A DNA stretch of 64,000 nt. It comes from Synchiropus splendidus (lineage: Eukaryota; Chordata; Actinopteri; Syngnathiformes; Callionymidae). Positions 24,125 through 35,920 of the stretch are shown here, piece after piece. Each line of letters begins with the position of its first letter. The first letter of the stretch is position 1. The translations under genes and the position numbers were made by a program. Where the stretch lies: positions 15,409,563 through 15,473,562 of the forward strand of contig NC_071348.1 of NCBI RefSeq assembly GCF_027744825.2. The letters are read 5' to 3'. The notes under the pieces are model-generated. The model did no database searches, was not told the DNA's origin, and worked only from the letters and a program-made list of their open reading frames with translations.

Positions 24125-25270
24125 CACTGTCACTCAGGCTGAAAACACGTTTTCTGCACTGTTCACTCGCTGATCAGAATAACCTCAGAAAATGAAAATA
24201 TCACCTGATGCTATAGGAAAAACACCATTTCGACTATATTCAGCACTAAATCTTCCTCTCTAAACTGTATTTCAGGGCGTTGTCAACAATTTTTTCTTCT
24301 GGTCAGAAACCCAGCTTCTCTCGGGCTGAAAACGCGTTTTCTGCACTGTTCACTGCTTGATAACATGAAAAATTCTCCTGCAACTGTAGGAAAAACACCC
24401 CCTCGAGCACATTCAACACTAAACCTACATTTCTGAACTGTTTTTAGAAGGTTGTCAACAATTTTAATTTTGCCGGTTCGAAACCCACTTCTCTGGTTGA
24501 AAACATGTTATCCGCACTGTTCATTCACTGCTCAGCGAAGCCTCAGAACATGACAATATCACCTGGAACTATAGCAGAAGGGGTGTTTCTATTGAGTGCC
24601 GAACAAATTATACATCTCTGAAGTGGTTTCAGATAGTTAACATTTTAGTGCTTCTTGGTCTGAAAACCACAGTTCCTCGGGCTGAAAATGCGTTTTCCGC
24701 ACTGTTCACTCAGCGCTCAGGGATGCCTCCGAGCATGAAAATTTCAACTGCAACTATAAGAAAAATATTCTTTGTAGTATATTCAACGCTAAACCTTCAT
24801 TTCTGAACAGTTTTTAGAGGGTTATCAACAATTTTATTTTTGCCACTTTCTCTCTGGCTGAAAACACGTTCTCCGCACTGTTCACTCACTGCTCAGTGAT
24901 GCCTCAGAAGATGAAAATTTCACCTGCCAGAACAGCAGTCAAGGTCTTTCTAGAAGGTGCAGAACTAATGCAACCTGTCTTAAGTGCTTTAAGAGAGTTA
25001 TCAACATTTTTATTTTTGTCGGCCTGTAAACCACTTTTTCTTGGGCTGAAATTGATCAGAATAGCCTCAGAACATGAAAATATCACCAGCAACTATTGGC
25101 AAAACGTTTCTAGTATATTCGGCTCTAAATCTACATATCTGAACCGTTTTTCAGGGAGTTATCAACAATTAAATTTTTGCCGGTCCGAAACCCACTTTCC
25201 CTCTGGCCGAAAACGTTTTTTCTGCACTGTTCACTCACTACTCAGCAATGCCTCAGAAGATTAAAATTTC
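24125..25270. repeat. Tandem array, ~180-base unit, about 6 copies
   Basis: A recurring block like gctgaaaacacgttttctgc followed by actgttcactcactgctcag appears near 24,138, 24,327, 24,500, 24,684, 24,857 and 25,207, with a degenerate one near 25,045. Spacing is about 173-187 bases. Between blocks a second conserved segment recurs (cctcagaacatgaaaat, then actataggaaaaacacc, then tctgaactgtttttcagagg and gttatcaacaattttt). Units differ by many substitutions. This is a small, old satellite-like array. Confidence 0.85.
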
Positions 25271-25413
25271 AGCCGTCATGCGCGATGTGCAATGAGCTCG
25301 CCCCGGGAGCTCGACCTCACCCCGAGGAGTGACCATCCCTACCGCCGCTGACAGAGCCACCATCGCGCAGTGGATTGGTGTTTACGCCATCAGCAACCAG
25401 CTCATAGTGCTTG

Positions 25414-25713
25414 AGAACATCATCGTGCTCTTTATGAGCTCCGTGGACAGGCTCATCCATCGCAGAACCTCTATTATATTGGATATTGGAGTTTCAACAG
25501 TCCGTCAGCGTGGTGCTCGGCTCGTGGCGCATCTTCCACACACAGCCGCTGCGTGGGGGGAACACCATCGCTGGTCAAAGGGGCGGGGTGACCCCAGCCG
25601 TCAAATCATAGACGTGCTGATCATCGCTGCTCACATGGAGAGACCAGTCGGCTGCTCTCACCTCTGCTCCCAAAACCTAGGAAGACAACTTTGTCTCTAA
25701 AACTATGCATCTG
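25414..25713 (+). repeat. Inverted repeat, right arm (~300 bases)
   Basis: This is the partner of 21,402-21,717. The reading frame is continuous with upstream sequence at 25,329-25,413 ('IAQWIGVYAISNQL' and 'VLENIIVLF') that has no counterpart in the left arm, so this arm may be closer to the source copy. It could be a diverged exon of an unrecognised membrane protein gene. Confidence 0.65.
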
Positions 25714-25787
25714 TAACAGGTCTGAATACTGTGGCCTTGTCTACAGTTAAAAAGTGGTGTCTTAATGTGGTCAGGAGAAAGCCGCCT

Positions 25788-26345
25788 GAAACAAAACGTC
25801 ACATGAGGCTTCCACATTTGTTGATGGTGAGAAGTAATCTCTTTATTTGACATTCTGTTTTTTCAATGTGGTAACCCACACCACAATTAGATGTCTATCT
25901 GAAACATCACTCACAAACATCTCACTTTGTCATACAACAACTGTCAGACATCATGAACCACATGCATAATTGCTTTTCATCTGAATGTATAATTCTGCCA
26001 TTAAACCTTTTGGCTAGTGTTGAGAATTAATAAAACTTTACTTTTCACCAAACACCGTTATTGACCACAAGCAAACCCAACTCCACACAACTCAATCAGC
26101 CGTGCCATGTCAACGTAGGTTGTCAATATTAGCTTACAAGCGCCACATCCACACAGAGCGAACTCAACGTACGAAGGAAAAACTGTATACTTAAAAACCG
26201 CGTCACCATCCACACACTCAGACCCCAAATCAGTCAATCCCAAGTGGAACAAACATTATAAATAAATGGATTTGACTAACCTGAAACAAAATGTGGACAG
26301 AGTCACACGAGGCTTCCACATTTGTCGGTGGTGATAAAAGTAATG
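25788..26345. repeat. Pair of ~55-base direct repeats
   Basis: The segment at 25,788-25,840 (ctgaaacaaaacgtc, then gaggcttccacatttgttg) recurs at 26,281-26,345 with an internal insertion of about ten bases. The sequence between (25,841-26,280) shows no recognised gene. Confidence 0.6.
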
Positions 26346-26389
26346 AAAAAAACGTCACGGTGTCGTTGTGTCTGTCATCTTCTTTGCAG

Positions 26390-28759
26390 TAACTTTGGTG
26401 TTCAACGCCCTGGCTGCGGTGGGAACAGGTACGTCAAACTAACCATTCAAATAAAGAAAAGGCGATGGATGAAATTGCAACACCATTATTAAGATGAATT
26501 GCTATAGGTCCATACAAAACAACCACTGCCAACATGTCGGAGGTGTTCGACACCGAGATCACTCCTTCAGGTTGGGCCTTTAACATCTGGATTGTCATCT
26601 ACGTCTGGCTTCTGCTGACGTTTATCTACATCGTAGCAGGCCTTTGCAGAAAGCAAGTTATTTTCTCCCTGTGTTGAATAGCAGAACAGTACACAAGCCA
26701 CTCCCAAAACATGGATGCCTTGCACTGTTGTTTTCTTGCTTTCATAAATAGATAATATGATTTCACATCAGTACTGATCATATAACTTTATGTCAATGTT
26801 TTTGACTAAATGAAAAGGAAGAATTTCCTATCCCGTTAAGATTATAGTTCCATAAAGCCCATCCCAGCAAGAGGCAGGGAGCAGATTGCTGGTCCACTGC
26901 TTGCACAGAGAGAGATCAGCATCCCTTATATATCATTGTTATGACAGCATGATTTGCTTCATAGACAGTGAAACAGTCGTAAGTTCTTCTGCAGTTGGTC
27001 AAATGGTTTCCTGCAAGCTGATATCCGTCCACATTTGATCCATGAGAGATCTATTCAAGTGCCCACCCATGTATGAGCAGTTAAAAAAAGAGAGACATTA
27101 ATTCAGGTCTTTCATCATTTTTGTTTCATGTTATTTTGTGTAGTAATTTGTACAATGTAACCAACGTATTAAAAAGGTGTATATAGTTAACAGTCAATTT
27201 TCTTGACTTTTTTTTCCATTCAATCGGGACTGGCTATGGCTACGTCTACTGCAGCCCTCCTGTCCTGCCATATGGCTTCTTCATCAGTTGGTGCATCAAT
27301 ATCTGTTTTAACATCGGCTGGCTGCTGGTCTGGGACCGAGGGTGATGAGTCGCTCATCTTTTTCTAAAGAGTGACACGTTTCAACACAGTAAAGGCATCA
27401 CAATAGTTTGTGTTGTTTTGTTCAACACAACAGAATAATGATGTGTTTCTCATCCTGGTCATCCTCACACACTACTCAATGGTCTTCTTCATCTGCCATG
27501 GACTTAAAACCTATGGAGCATGGCTCGACAAATACCACAAGGTGGAGCTGTGGCTTCTGCGTATCATTGTGAGTATGATGGCTCATGATAAGGATGGTAC
27601 TGATACAAAGTTTTAGAAATGTATCGGTTGAGGTGATGATTGCCATGTTTCAACATTGGGAACATAAGCTTAAACAACAAATTCTTGATTTGAAAATAAT
27701 ATATGCGCTGAAATATGTGAAATACATAAAAGAAAGAAACATTTTTTAAAGAAAAAATGAACATAACAAACCAGCCTAAAAAGTAGAGCAAATGCATTTT
27801 CAAGATAATTAAAACACGGAAGAAAAAATGTTAAATGAAAAAAGTACCCAAAACTTATACTCTAACCACCACCCCCCAAAAAAATGAATTTGAACCAGCC
27901 TGTTCTACGCCCATTTATTAATATTATTTAGTTTTGCAATTAAGCCATATCCTTCTTTTCTTTGTAATGCATTATTTATTTAAATCACTGTTATTGTTGG
28001 AGAGAGAGGGAGAATTATTTTATTTGTGAAAATGTGCATAGTTGCGCACACATTATTCAATGACAAGAAATTGTGTATTGTATTTTTTTTTAAATCAATA
28101 AATAAGACAATGGGAAAAGGCAAAATGAATAAAAACAACACATGATTACTGACAGGCAGGAAGAAGCATATCCACTCTGCCTAGCTATTGGTTGGGTAAC
28201 TGGCAGGCTTGATCATGCCATTACGCTGTCAATAAATACTGTCACCTTACTAAACATGAATGAATGCCACAGGTTCAGAATGGAATTATGATTTACACAA
28301 CCTGGACAACCCTTGCAACCCTCATCAACCAGGCTATTGTTGTCCAATGTGAAGCTGAATTGTCTTCACTTACGGCTGCAACCATACTCAATCCTGGCCT
28401 GTGTGTTACTTGTGTGGTAAGTAATGTCAACTTAAAATGTAGCCTACTATAACTGCGTGTCTCTTCGACCCATTGCCTTTCATCTACAGTATATGGTGAT
28501 TTGTCTGCATGCCGTTATTTCCATTGTTGTGTTCATTGACCATTGACTTTGAGTATCTTGGAAGGGTATTGTATTTAAAATGCGTTAATTATTTCATGCT
28601 ATTCTTGGAACTTGACCAGGTTTCTTTTGGAGAACACGGTACTTGAAAAACACATGAGATACGTCCTCATCACAGACCCTGTTGTGATCTTTGCACTGGC
28701 TGGCAATATGGACAAAAACTATGATAACATGTCACCAAAGCAGAATGGCATTTTCATTG
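26390..28759 (+). pseudogene. Decayed multi-pass membrane protein gene (TspO/MBR-like layout)
   Basis: Six exon remnants lie on the + strand: 26390-26428, 26508-26652, 27225-27341, 27434-27568, 28273-28416 and 28620-28759. They read 'VFNALAAVGTG', 'EITPSGWAFNIWIVIYVWLL', 'YCSPPVLPYGFFISWCINI', 'FNIGWLLVWDR', 'VFLILVILTHYSMVFFICHG', 'GIMIYTTWTTLATLINQAIV' and 'FLLENTVLEKHMRYVL', that is four or more hydrophobic helices rich in Trp. The 'TPSGW.FNIW..IY.WL' segment recalls TspO/MBR-type proteins, but I do not recognise the exact family. Lesions: the expected acceptor before 27,225 reads AT, not AG; the phase does not join between 27341 and 27434; a one-base shift near 28,388 is needed to reach the conserved end. 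The donor at 26,653 is GC. No further exon is seen beyond 28,759, where a (TA)n tract begins. Confidence 0.65.
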
Positions 28760-28786
28760 GTAAGAATTGCACAGAATATTTTAGAA

Positions 28787-28889
<103 letters not shown>

Positions 28890-29370
28890 CCGAGAGAGGG
28901 AGCTGTCGGAATTTAGTCATCCCACTTCTTCGAAAAACTTATCTTTTATCGCCCGATAAATAGTCCTCCAGGCAAGTAGACTTGACCATGAACTAAAACT
29001 TTATCCATCCGATTACAATTTTCGAATTGACAGTTTAACATATTGTGGAAGCTAAATAAGAATCGGGACTATTGAAGAGAACGATATGCAAATGCCCAGA
29101 GTGTGCGATGTTCCTTACAAGCAAAACTCTGGGTGAAGAGACACGGACTAACTGTGCGCGGGCTTTTTTTTTTTCCTGGTCGATTTTACGCGATAAAGCG
29201 TAAATTCAACAACGCTGACCTCTGCGCCTGGCATGTAATTCAAAACTTCGTTCCATTCACTCTTTTCTACAGGAAATAAAACTAGTACTGCTACTATTAG
29301 CTGCCTGCGTTTACATAGTAAAGGAACAGGCGTCACAGACCAACACCAGCTTTGTTTAAAGGATCATAAA
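28890..29370 (+). promoter_or_regulatory. Candidate upstream region of cenpc copy B
   Basis: About 480 bases between the (TA)n tract and the proposed first ATG (29,371). It has no recognised repeat. Several CpG-containing stretches (around 29,150-29,230 and again at 29,450-29,480) stand out against the CpG-poor surroundings. No TATA box is convincing. The promoter role is inferred only from position. Confidence 0.3.
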
Positions 29371-32300
29371 ATGGCACAGAAATACCCCTCAGTGGTAAGT
29401 GACTGTTTCGAGTTGGTGTTATGTGCATAAACAAGTAAATGCAGTGACCGTGTTCGACTGCGCGACGATGAAAATGTCAACAAGAAGCAACAAGTCATCG
29501 TCACCCAGCCCCTTGCTTACATCTTAAATACAGTTTGCTTTCGTGTGTTCTCCGGCTTCGACGAGAATGGAAGGCCGTTTTTTACAGTGTGGTCAGTATG
29601 TTTATGTATGAGCTGTTATCAGAGAGATTATCTTGTACTTCTTACTGTCATATGTAGCATTTATTATTTTTCAATTCTTGATATAGTGGTATACATTCTG
29701 CTCCCCTATATGTTTTTGTATTTCCGGTGCCTGCTGTTTTCACATTGTACGAATATTTAGCTCATTTAAATTAAAGCTAGTATTTGCAGATTACTTTACT
29801 GTCTTCATTCTCTTCATTCCGTTTATTTCCCGCGGAAATGCGTTGGTGTGTGGGTTCTAATTATTTTGATCTCTTTCCAGAAAAAGCCAAGAAGAAAACT
29901 GTGGAACATGGAAAAGTGGTATTTTTCATGATTTAGTGCACACTGTCAAATCCATCAATTGAATTTCAATTATTACAACACCATCACCCAAATGTGGACA
30001 TCTTGTAGTAAACTTTTAAGGAGACTGCTGTTTAATTTAGCAGGTTGAATGGTGTATAAAATGGTAAATTGCTCTTACTCATGTCACGCTTTTATGCTTT
30101 TATGTCAAAAGAACAAGGCAGCAATATTTGTCAGCATGTTTTCGATTTCAGTGATAGTTTTTTTTTTGTTATCTGAGGTTGTGTTCTGGACATTTCTGTG
30201 TATTCCTCTGCAGGACTGAAACTCCCGTGGTCCAAAAAGAAACATCCGAAAATCAACAAAAGTCCATATCAACAAAAACAGAAAGGTAAATGACTATGTA
30301 ATACCAAATATTGTTGTCATTGTGGTTGCTTTACAAGTTAAATTTATCTTAAATCTGTGTCCGTCTATGAGGTGATATTCTAACAGATTCTCTAATGACC
30401 ATAAGAACAAATTATTGTACTCATTTTTTTCAGTGGGCCAAGTTCAGAAGAGTCCAAGAGCCTGAGCTTGGAGAAAAAACCTGTGAAGACATCGCATCTA
30501 GGAAGAGAAACAACTCCCTTTCTACAGAAACTCAAAGACGTTGGACAGACCAAATTGACAACGTAGGTTTGAGTTAGAGCAACTTAAATTGATCGCTATT
30601 GTGACATTTGAACGTAGTGTTGTATGAACGTATCAAAGGTGTGTTCTTGATGTAAAATCATCTGTAAATATCTGTCTATTTTTAACAACATATACATGGT
30701 TGACTTGCAAGGCTTTAAACATATGACCTTTTTCATACATTGTCTTTCAGAGTAGGGGTGAGTTGTCAGGATTTGGAGAAGATTATAATCTATATGATGT
30801 CATGCAACTTATTTCCTTGGAAACGTTCAAGTCCCAAAATATTTGCACATGAAATATAAGCATTTGTATTGAATATAGATGCTTTGGGTTTTAAGCATGT
30901 ATTTTTTCCTCAGGTCGAGGAAGCAGTTGACACATGTGAAAGTACCACCACAGCCCAGACCTGAGCCTGATGATGATTTTTTGATTCTGGATGTAGATGA
31001 TCCACTTTGGATTACCATCCCAAAGAAAAATGCCTCAAACCAGCTCAAGAGCAAAACATCTAGCCATGAGTGCACAGTTGAGAGGAGGAGTTTGCCAGAG
31101 ACTGCACCAAAGGAAGAGGCCCCTAAGGCGGTCGTGCATAGTCTGAAAAAGAAGGGGAAAATGTCAATGAGGCAATCTGCTCCTGTGAAAAGTGTTGATG
31201 ATGTTCTTGTTAACAATGACAAACCAAATAAGAAGCAAAAACAACCCCTCATGAAGACGTCCTCTAAAGCGACTGAAACAGTGGAAGGTCCCGTTGGTGG
31301 CAAGCGAGACAAAGTGCACTCCCCAGAGACCAAGAAATTAGCTAAAATGAAAGTGAAGCACACAACTGAGTCATTGACAAAGACACGGAAAGAAAAACAC
31401 GCATCTGAAGGAGAAAAAATTGTCTCTGACGATGCTGTGGAAAACATTCCTGATCCACACAGTGACATGCATCGAGAAGACCTGGATTCTGTTCCAGGTA
31501 AGAATGTTATTTTGTGTCATTCTGGTAAAAGACATGCTGAGTTACCTATTGTAACTTCAGTTCTATGAATACAAGCGATGCAACCAATAGCGAATCCCGT
31601 TAGAGGGCAGAGCACGTATGACAGAAGTGAAATGTTTTTACCTGCCATTCACCATCTGCTTTAAAGTGTTAGTTTAAAGTCATTTTAACAACCACCAAAA
31701 TGTAATACAAGTAACATCCGACTTATGAACGGGATCGGTTCCGACCAACCGGTTGTAAGTCAGATTGGACGTAAGTCTAATGCCATTCAAAATGGCCGAC
31801 GCTAGGTTTATAGGTACCACTGTAGTGGTAGATCAGTGTGTGAGAGCGAGATGCTGGGATACTGTGCTGCCGTAACTGGCGTACACGATGCCGGGCTCCA
31901 ACAGGCTGCGGTGCCAGACATTGAATAAAAAAATTAAATAAGCATCTGCTGGCTGTGGTCATGTGTGTGGGTGGACGTAAGTCGAGCGGGTCGTAAGTCG
32001 GATCTTACTTGTAAATATATTTGTAAAACACATAAGCACTTTTAACTTGAATCGTACCACTTAACAACTCAGTCACCAAATCGGTGATAAAAACAATAAA
32101 GGAGAAACCATTCTAAAAGGTACAAAGGCAGTGCTTTGTTGTTGATGTAATTCTTTTGTTTACCTTTTTATTTTAAACAGAGGAGGAGCTCATGAAATCC
32201 CCGACAAACAAAGGTGGAAGACCAACCAAGTCATCATCTGCTCCAGATGGAAATCACATTGAGAGTTGTCAAATCCTGGGGAAGGGGAAAGGAAATCCTC

Positions 32301-35300
32301 CCAAAGAGTTTTGGTTGGTTTCACCTCAGGATACCCCAGAGCCAGAATCCAAAGATGCAATGCATCTGTCTAAACAAAACACAGCCAAACCTAGTTCACC
32401 TGTGAAAAAATCTCAAGCTGTCTTGAGGAGGGGGAAAAATGGAACTGTTTCAGAGAATCAAAGTTGTGATAAAAAGGATAATAAAAGAAGTAAAAACAAA
32501 AGAATCAAGAATTCACTGATCCAGGATCGAGTCCAGGAACAAAAAAATCTCCTACTACCAAGCCCCTCACAGCCGTCTGACCCCAGCACACACTTGGGTA
32601 AGTTAAACGCATTATTATTTTTAGTCGTAGTTGTAGTCGAATAATTTGTTGTATTTGTATTATTATTATCACAAACACAGTCCATTTTCATTAAAATAAT
32701 TGCTTATTCATTTTTTTCCAGCTTTTTAGCATATTCATTTTGTTCTTCTTAGAACTGGGTTTGTCCTGCACCTGTTGTTTCATTTAGTTGTGTTTAGTTT
32801 ATATTTGTTTTTACCATTAGCTCGGCAGAGAGACGGTGATCTGCAGTTAGATTTTGGTTGCTGAGGAAGCAAGTTTTTGATTGTATGTACATGGGAGGAA
32901 AAGCTTGTTCAGCATTAAGCTCTCCTTTAACCTGTGGGCCACAAATGCTGATGGAGGTCTCACACTTTGTGCCTGGGTATTTTTGTATTTTTCAAACCAA
33001 GATGGTAACATATGTTCATTTTCACAGGAGACCAACGAGCCAACTCTCATCAGCTTTTATCACCAAGCAGAGATAAACGCAGAAGGAAACCTCCGGGTGA
33101 ATGGTGGAAAGTTGACGCCTTAGAGGAGGCAGAGACGTCGCCACCTGATCTGCCGTCGTCCACTACAATTAAACCTTCAAAAGAAAGAAAAGCTCATCCC
33201 AAACAAATTGGAGGATCTGGACATCTGACTGTTAAGAGTCGTAGAAGAGCATCAAAGCCTGTTGGGGGAGCTCTTGTGTCTCGCTGGAACCAGAGCAGGA
33301 AACCCCTTAAATCAATCCCCAAATCAACCACGAAGACCCCCAGTGGAGCACTTCAGAGACAGTAGGAGCAAAACATCCTCTTTTGTTTGTTTCTTCATTT
33401 AGCCAATATTTGTCATTGTTTTACAGCAGATACCAAGATGAAGCTGAGTTGCCTGCTTCAGGCTCCAAAGTTACACTCATACAGAAGAATGGCAGGAGTG
33501 CATGCAAAGTCATGATGCAGGATGAGAGCTCAGACCATGAGGGGCTGAACAGCACGTAAGCAAGCGCTCAGTCTTCATTACTAACTCATGCTTTTCATTT
33601 TATCTTATTTTTTTAACAATTTTCAAATTGCTTCCAGGTTTGATGTCTGTCTGAGTGGACCATCATCCTGGATTGATCTGGACGTGTGTGAGGACTCGGG
33701 TATGTTGTTAAAGCTTGTTTATAAACCTGAGCGTTCTCTCTGGCCCTGCACACCCTTTACACTTGCTAGACACAGTCCATTCTCTCTACCTCAGTCTTCC
33801 CCTTTCCCACTGAACCAATTGGTCAAACTGGGTTGCGGCCTTGGATGAATTCAATTTACTTACTGTTTCACGACTAAGCATTGCCTCGTCTGAAGTGTCT
33901 CAATTATAGTTGAGAAGTTCAAATTTCAGGAACTTGTGAATTCTTTTATCCCTTCTCAGGGACGTTCATTTTTACTTCCTGTGCTCTAGATTTGTCATCA
34001 TCATCCCAAATGCCTCCCGCTGAGCTGTCGATGTCTGACCTGTGTGCTCCCCCTCTCAAACCTATGGCGCTCCAGCCCGTGGACAAAACTAACCTGACCC
34101 GCTGGCTGATGAGACTTTGGTCCTCTCCTGCTGTTGGTATGATTCTTTTGTGTCTGTTTTTGTTTGGTTCAGTGCTGTGTGCACAGCGTTGTTTGTTTCA
34201 TGAGTTTCTAAAAAGTCTCGAAAGGTTATTTTGTATTTGGTTCTTTTTAAATAGCAGAAGAAAAGGAAGTGTTAGTATGAGAGGTCATCAAAAAGGCCAT
34301 TTTCATAATAAGAATTACTATTATAGTCGTATGATTTCATATTTAATAATTCAGTATTTCAAACTGACACTTCAAACATTTGGGAAGCTGGAGGAAATTC
34401 ATTGTCAGATATTTATTGCTCTATGTTTTTAAATAATTAACGTTTGGAACAGAAACTAGAAAACACCACATTAAACATCATCCAGTTCCAGTGTTGGGCC
34501 TCGACCCCAGTCCCAGATCCGCTTTCACCAGAGTGAAAGCCTTGACTTCACTGGTGTGACTGGAACCGTCGTCGTCATATTTTGGCAAGACACGCACGCC
34601 GTTGTGGCTCCTTCACTGCAATAGTAATCAATCACACAAATGTGTCTTTTGCTAATTGAAATGTAAAGTTTGGCTGTTCTGTGAGTGATGAATAGCACCA
34701 TTTGATCCCTTTGATTTATCTCTTTTCTCCCAGTTTCCATTAGGAAATGTTCTGAACTTCCCAAAATCAAAGTCCTAGCTCATCCGTCTCAATAGCAATA
34801 GACAAATGGCAAACACAGTGTTCTTTTCAGTTGCTGGTGTCGAGACACTCAAGTGTGAAGCTGAACTCTGCAGTTGTCTTTGTGGATCCACTCCCTCATT
34901 TGTCTATAGATTCAGAGAATGTTGCGTCCAGATTGGAGCAATTCCAGTGGTTCTTCTATCAACACCGAGCGTTGGGCATCATGGAGGACTGCAACAATGG
35001 AACGGTTTCAAGTGGGATGTTCATTCTCGGCTCCTACATGAAGAAACCTGTCTGTGTGGATCACAGCGCCACCACAGTCAGTCACTCTTCCAAAATGTTT
35101 TATTTTTTGTTTCAAATAACAAAAAAAGTTTCTTTTTCTTTCATCACTGTGAAGGTGTTCCACTTGTCAACAAGTACTTTGAAGGTGACCATCGATCTAC
35201 AAGAGTCCTGCTACTTACCGAGTCACTCCTTCATCGTGCCATGTGGTAAGGACCTCTGCCACAAAATACATTCTGGTGAAACCAAAGTCAAAATGATCTG

Positions 35301-35920
35301 TATTGACTTCAAGAGTTTTTCCCACAGCTGACTGAAAATAAAATAAACAATCTAAAATCATTAAAAGGGTCATTTAATGATAAAATATATTATACTCATA
35401 TAGAAGAGTTGTGGTAGCCGTGTGGGAAAGTGGTTGTCTGATGTGGCTGGGACCAGCTGCAGCCCCACTGAGCCCCTTGAAGTAAAGAACTGTAGATCAT
35501 GAATGAGTCCTGGGACTGCACTGTAAACTCCTTCACTTCTCTGCTGAACGTTTTCCTGAGAGGGATTGACTTTTTTAACAGCATCAAGAAATTAAACTTT
35601 TTTTTTTATGGCTCTTTTCATACAAAATGCAACAAACACTCTTCTCAAGAGGTTCGGTCCACTCTCGTGGAAGATAAAGACTGTGGAGCGTCCGCATGCC
35701 CTCACGCTCACAGACATCTTGATGCATATGTGCAACACGAACAGATGAGCCATCATTTTCTCAGCGCTCCCTTGTCTTTTCTCCACCAGGCCACGCCTAC
35801 AGCATTCACAACCTCACCACTCTGCCTGCAGCCCTCTTCTTCACCAGGATGCAAGTCCAGGCTGATGGAGACGTATGCAGATGTACATTTTGTCTGTCTG
35901 TGGTGACTTCAGTTGTTTAG
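29371..35920 (+). CDS. cenpc: CENP-C-like centromere protein, copy B (possibly complete, short N terminus)
   Basis: This is the second copy of the CENP-C-like gene. Exons: 29371-29394 (ATG start), 29881-29918, 30214-30285, 30434-30562, 30914-31497, 32181-32597, 33028-33361, 33427-33555, 33638-33699, 33990-34136, 34910-35076, 35155-35245 and 35790-35920. Summed, they give 2,325 bases, divisible by three, that is 774 residues plus stop, with every splice phase consistent. The predicted start is MAQKYPSV followed by KKPRRKLWNMEKW. It does not resemble the usual CENP-C N terminus, which binds the Mis12 complex (human '..YRRRFC..'). Either the true first exons are elsewhere or this copy is N-terminally short. 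The cupin exons are almost identical to copy A. Relative to copy A, exon 30914-31497 has nine extra residues (VHSPETKKL) and many replacements. The first exon is the least certain; the ten shared exons are well supported. Confidence 0.8.
31705..32014. mobile_element. MITE-like element in cenpc intron, copy B
   Basis: This is the counterpart of 1,379-1,688, with the same terminal inverted repeats (left near 31,706-31,727, right near 31,991-32,012) and the same intron position. Only scattered substitutions separate the two. Confidence 0.65.

Noticed and set aside
24125..25270. Possible CRISPR-like array because of regularly spaced repeats
   Set aside because: The whole ~180-base unit is repeated with gradual divergence, with no short repeats separated by unique spacers, and the genome is eukaryotic.
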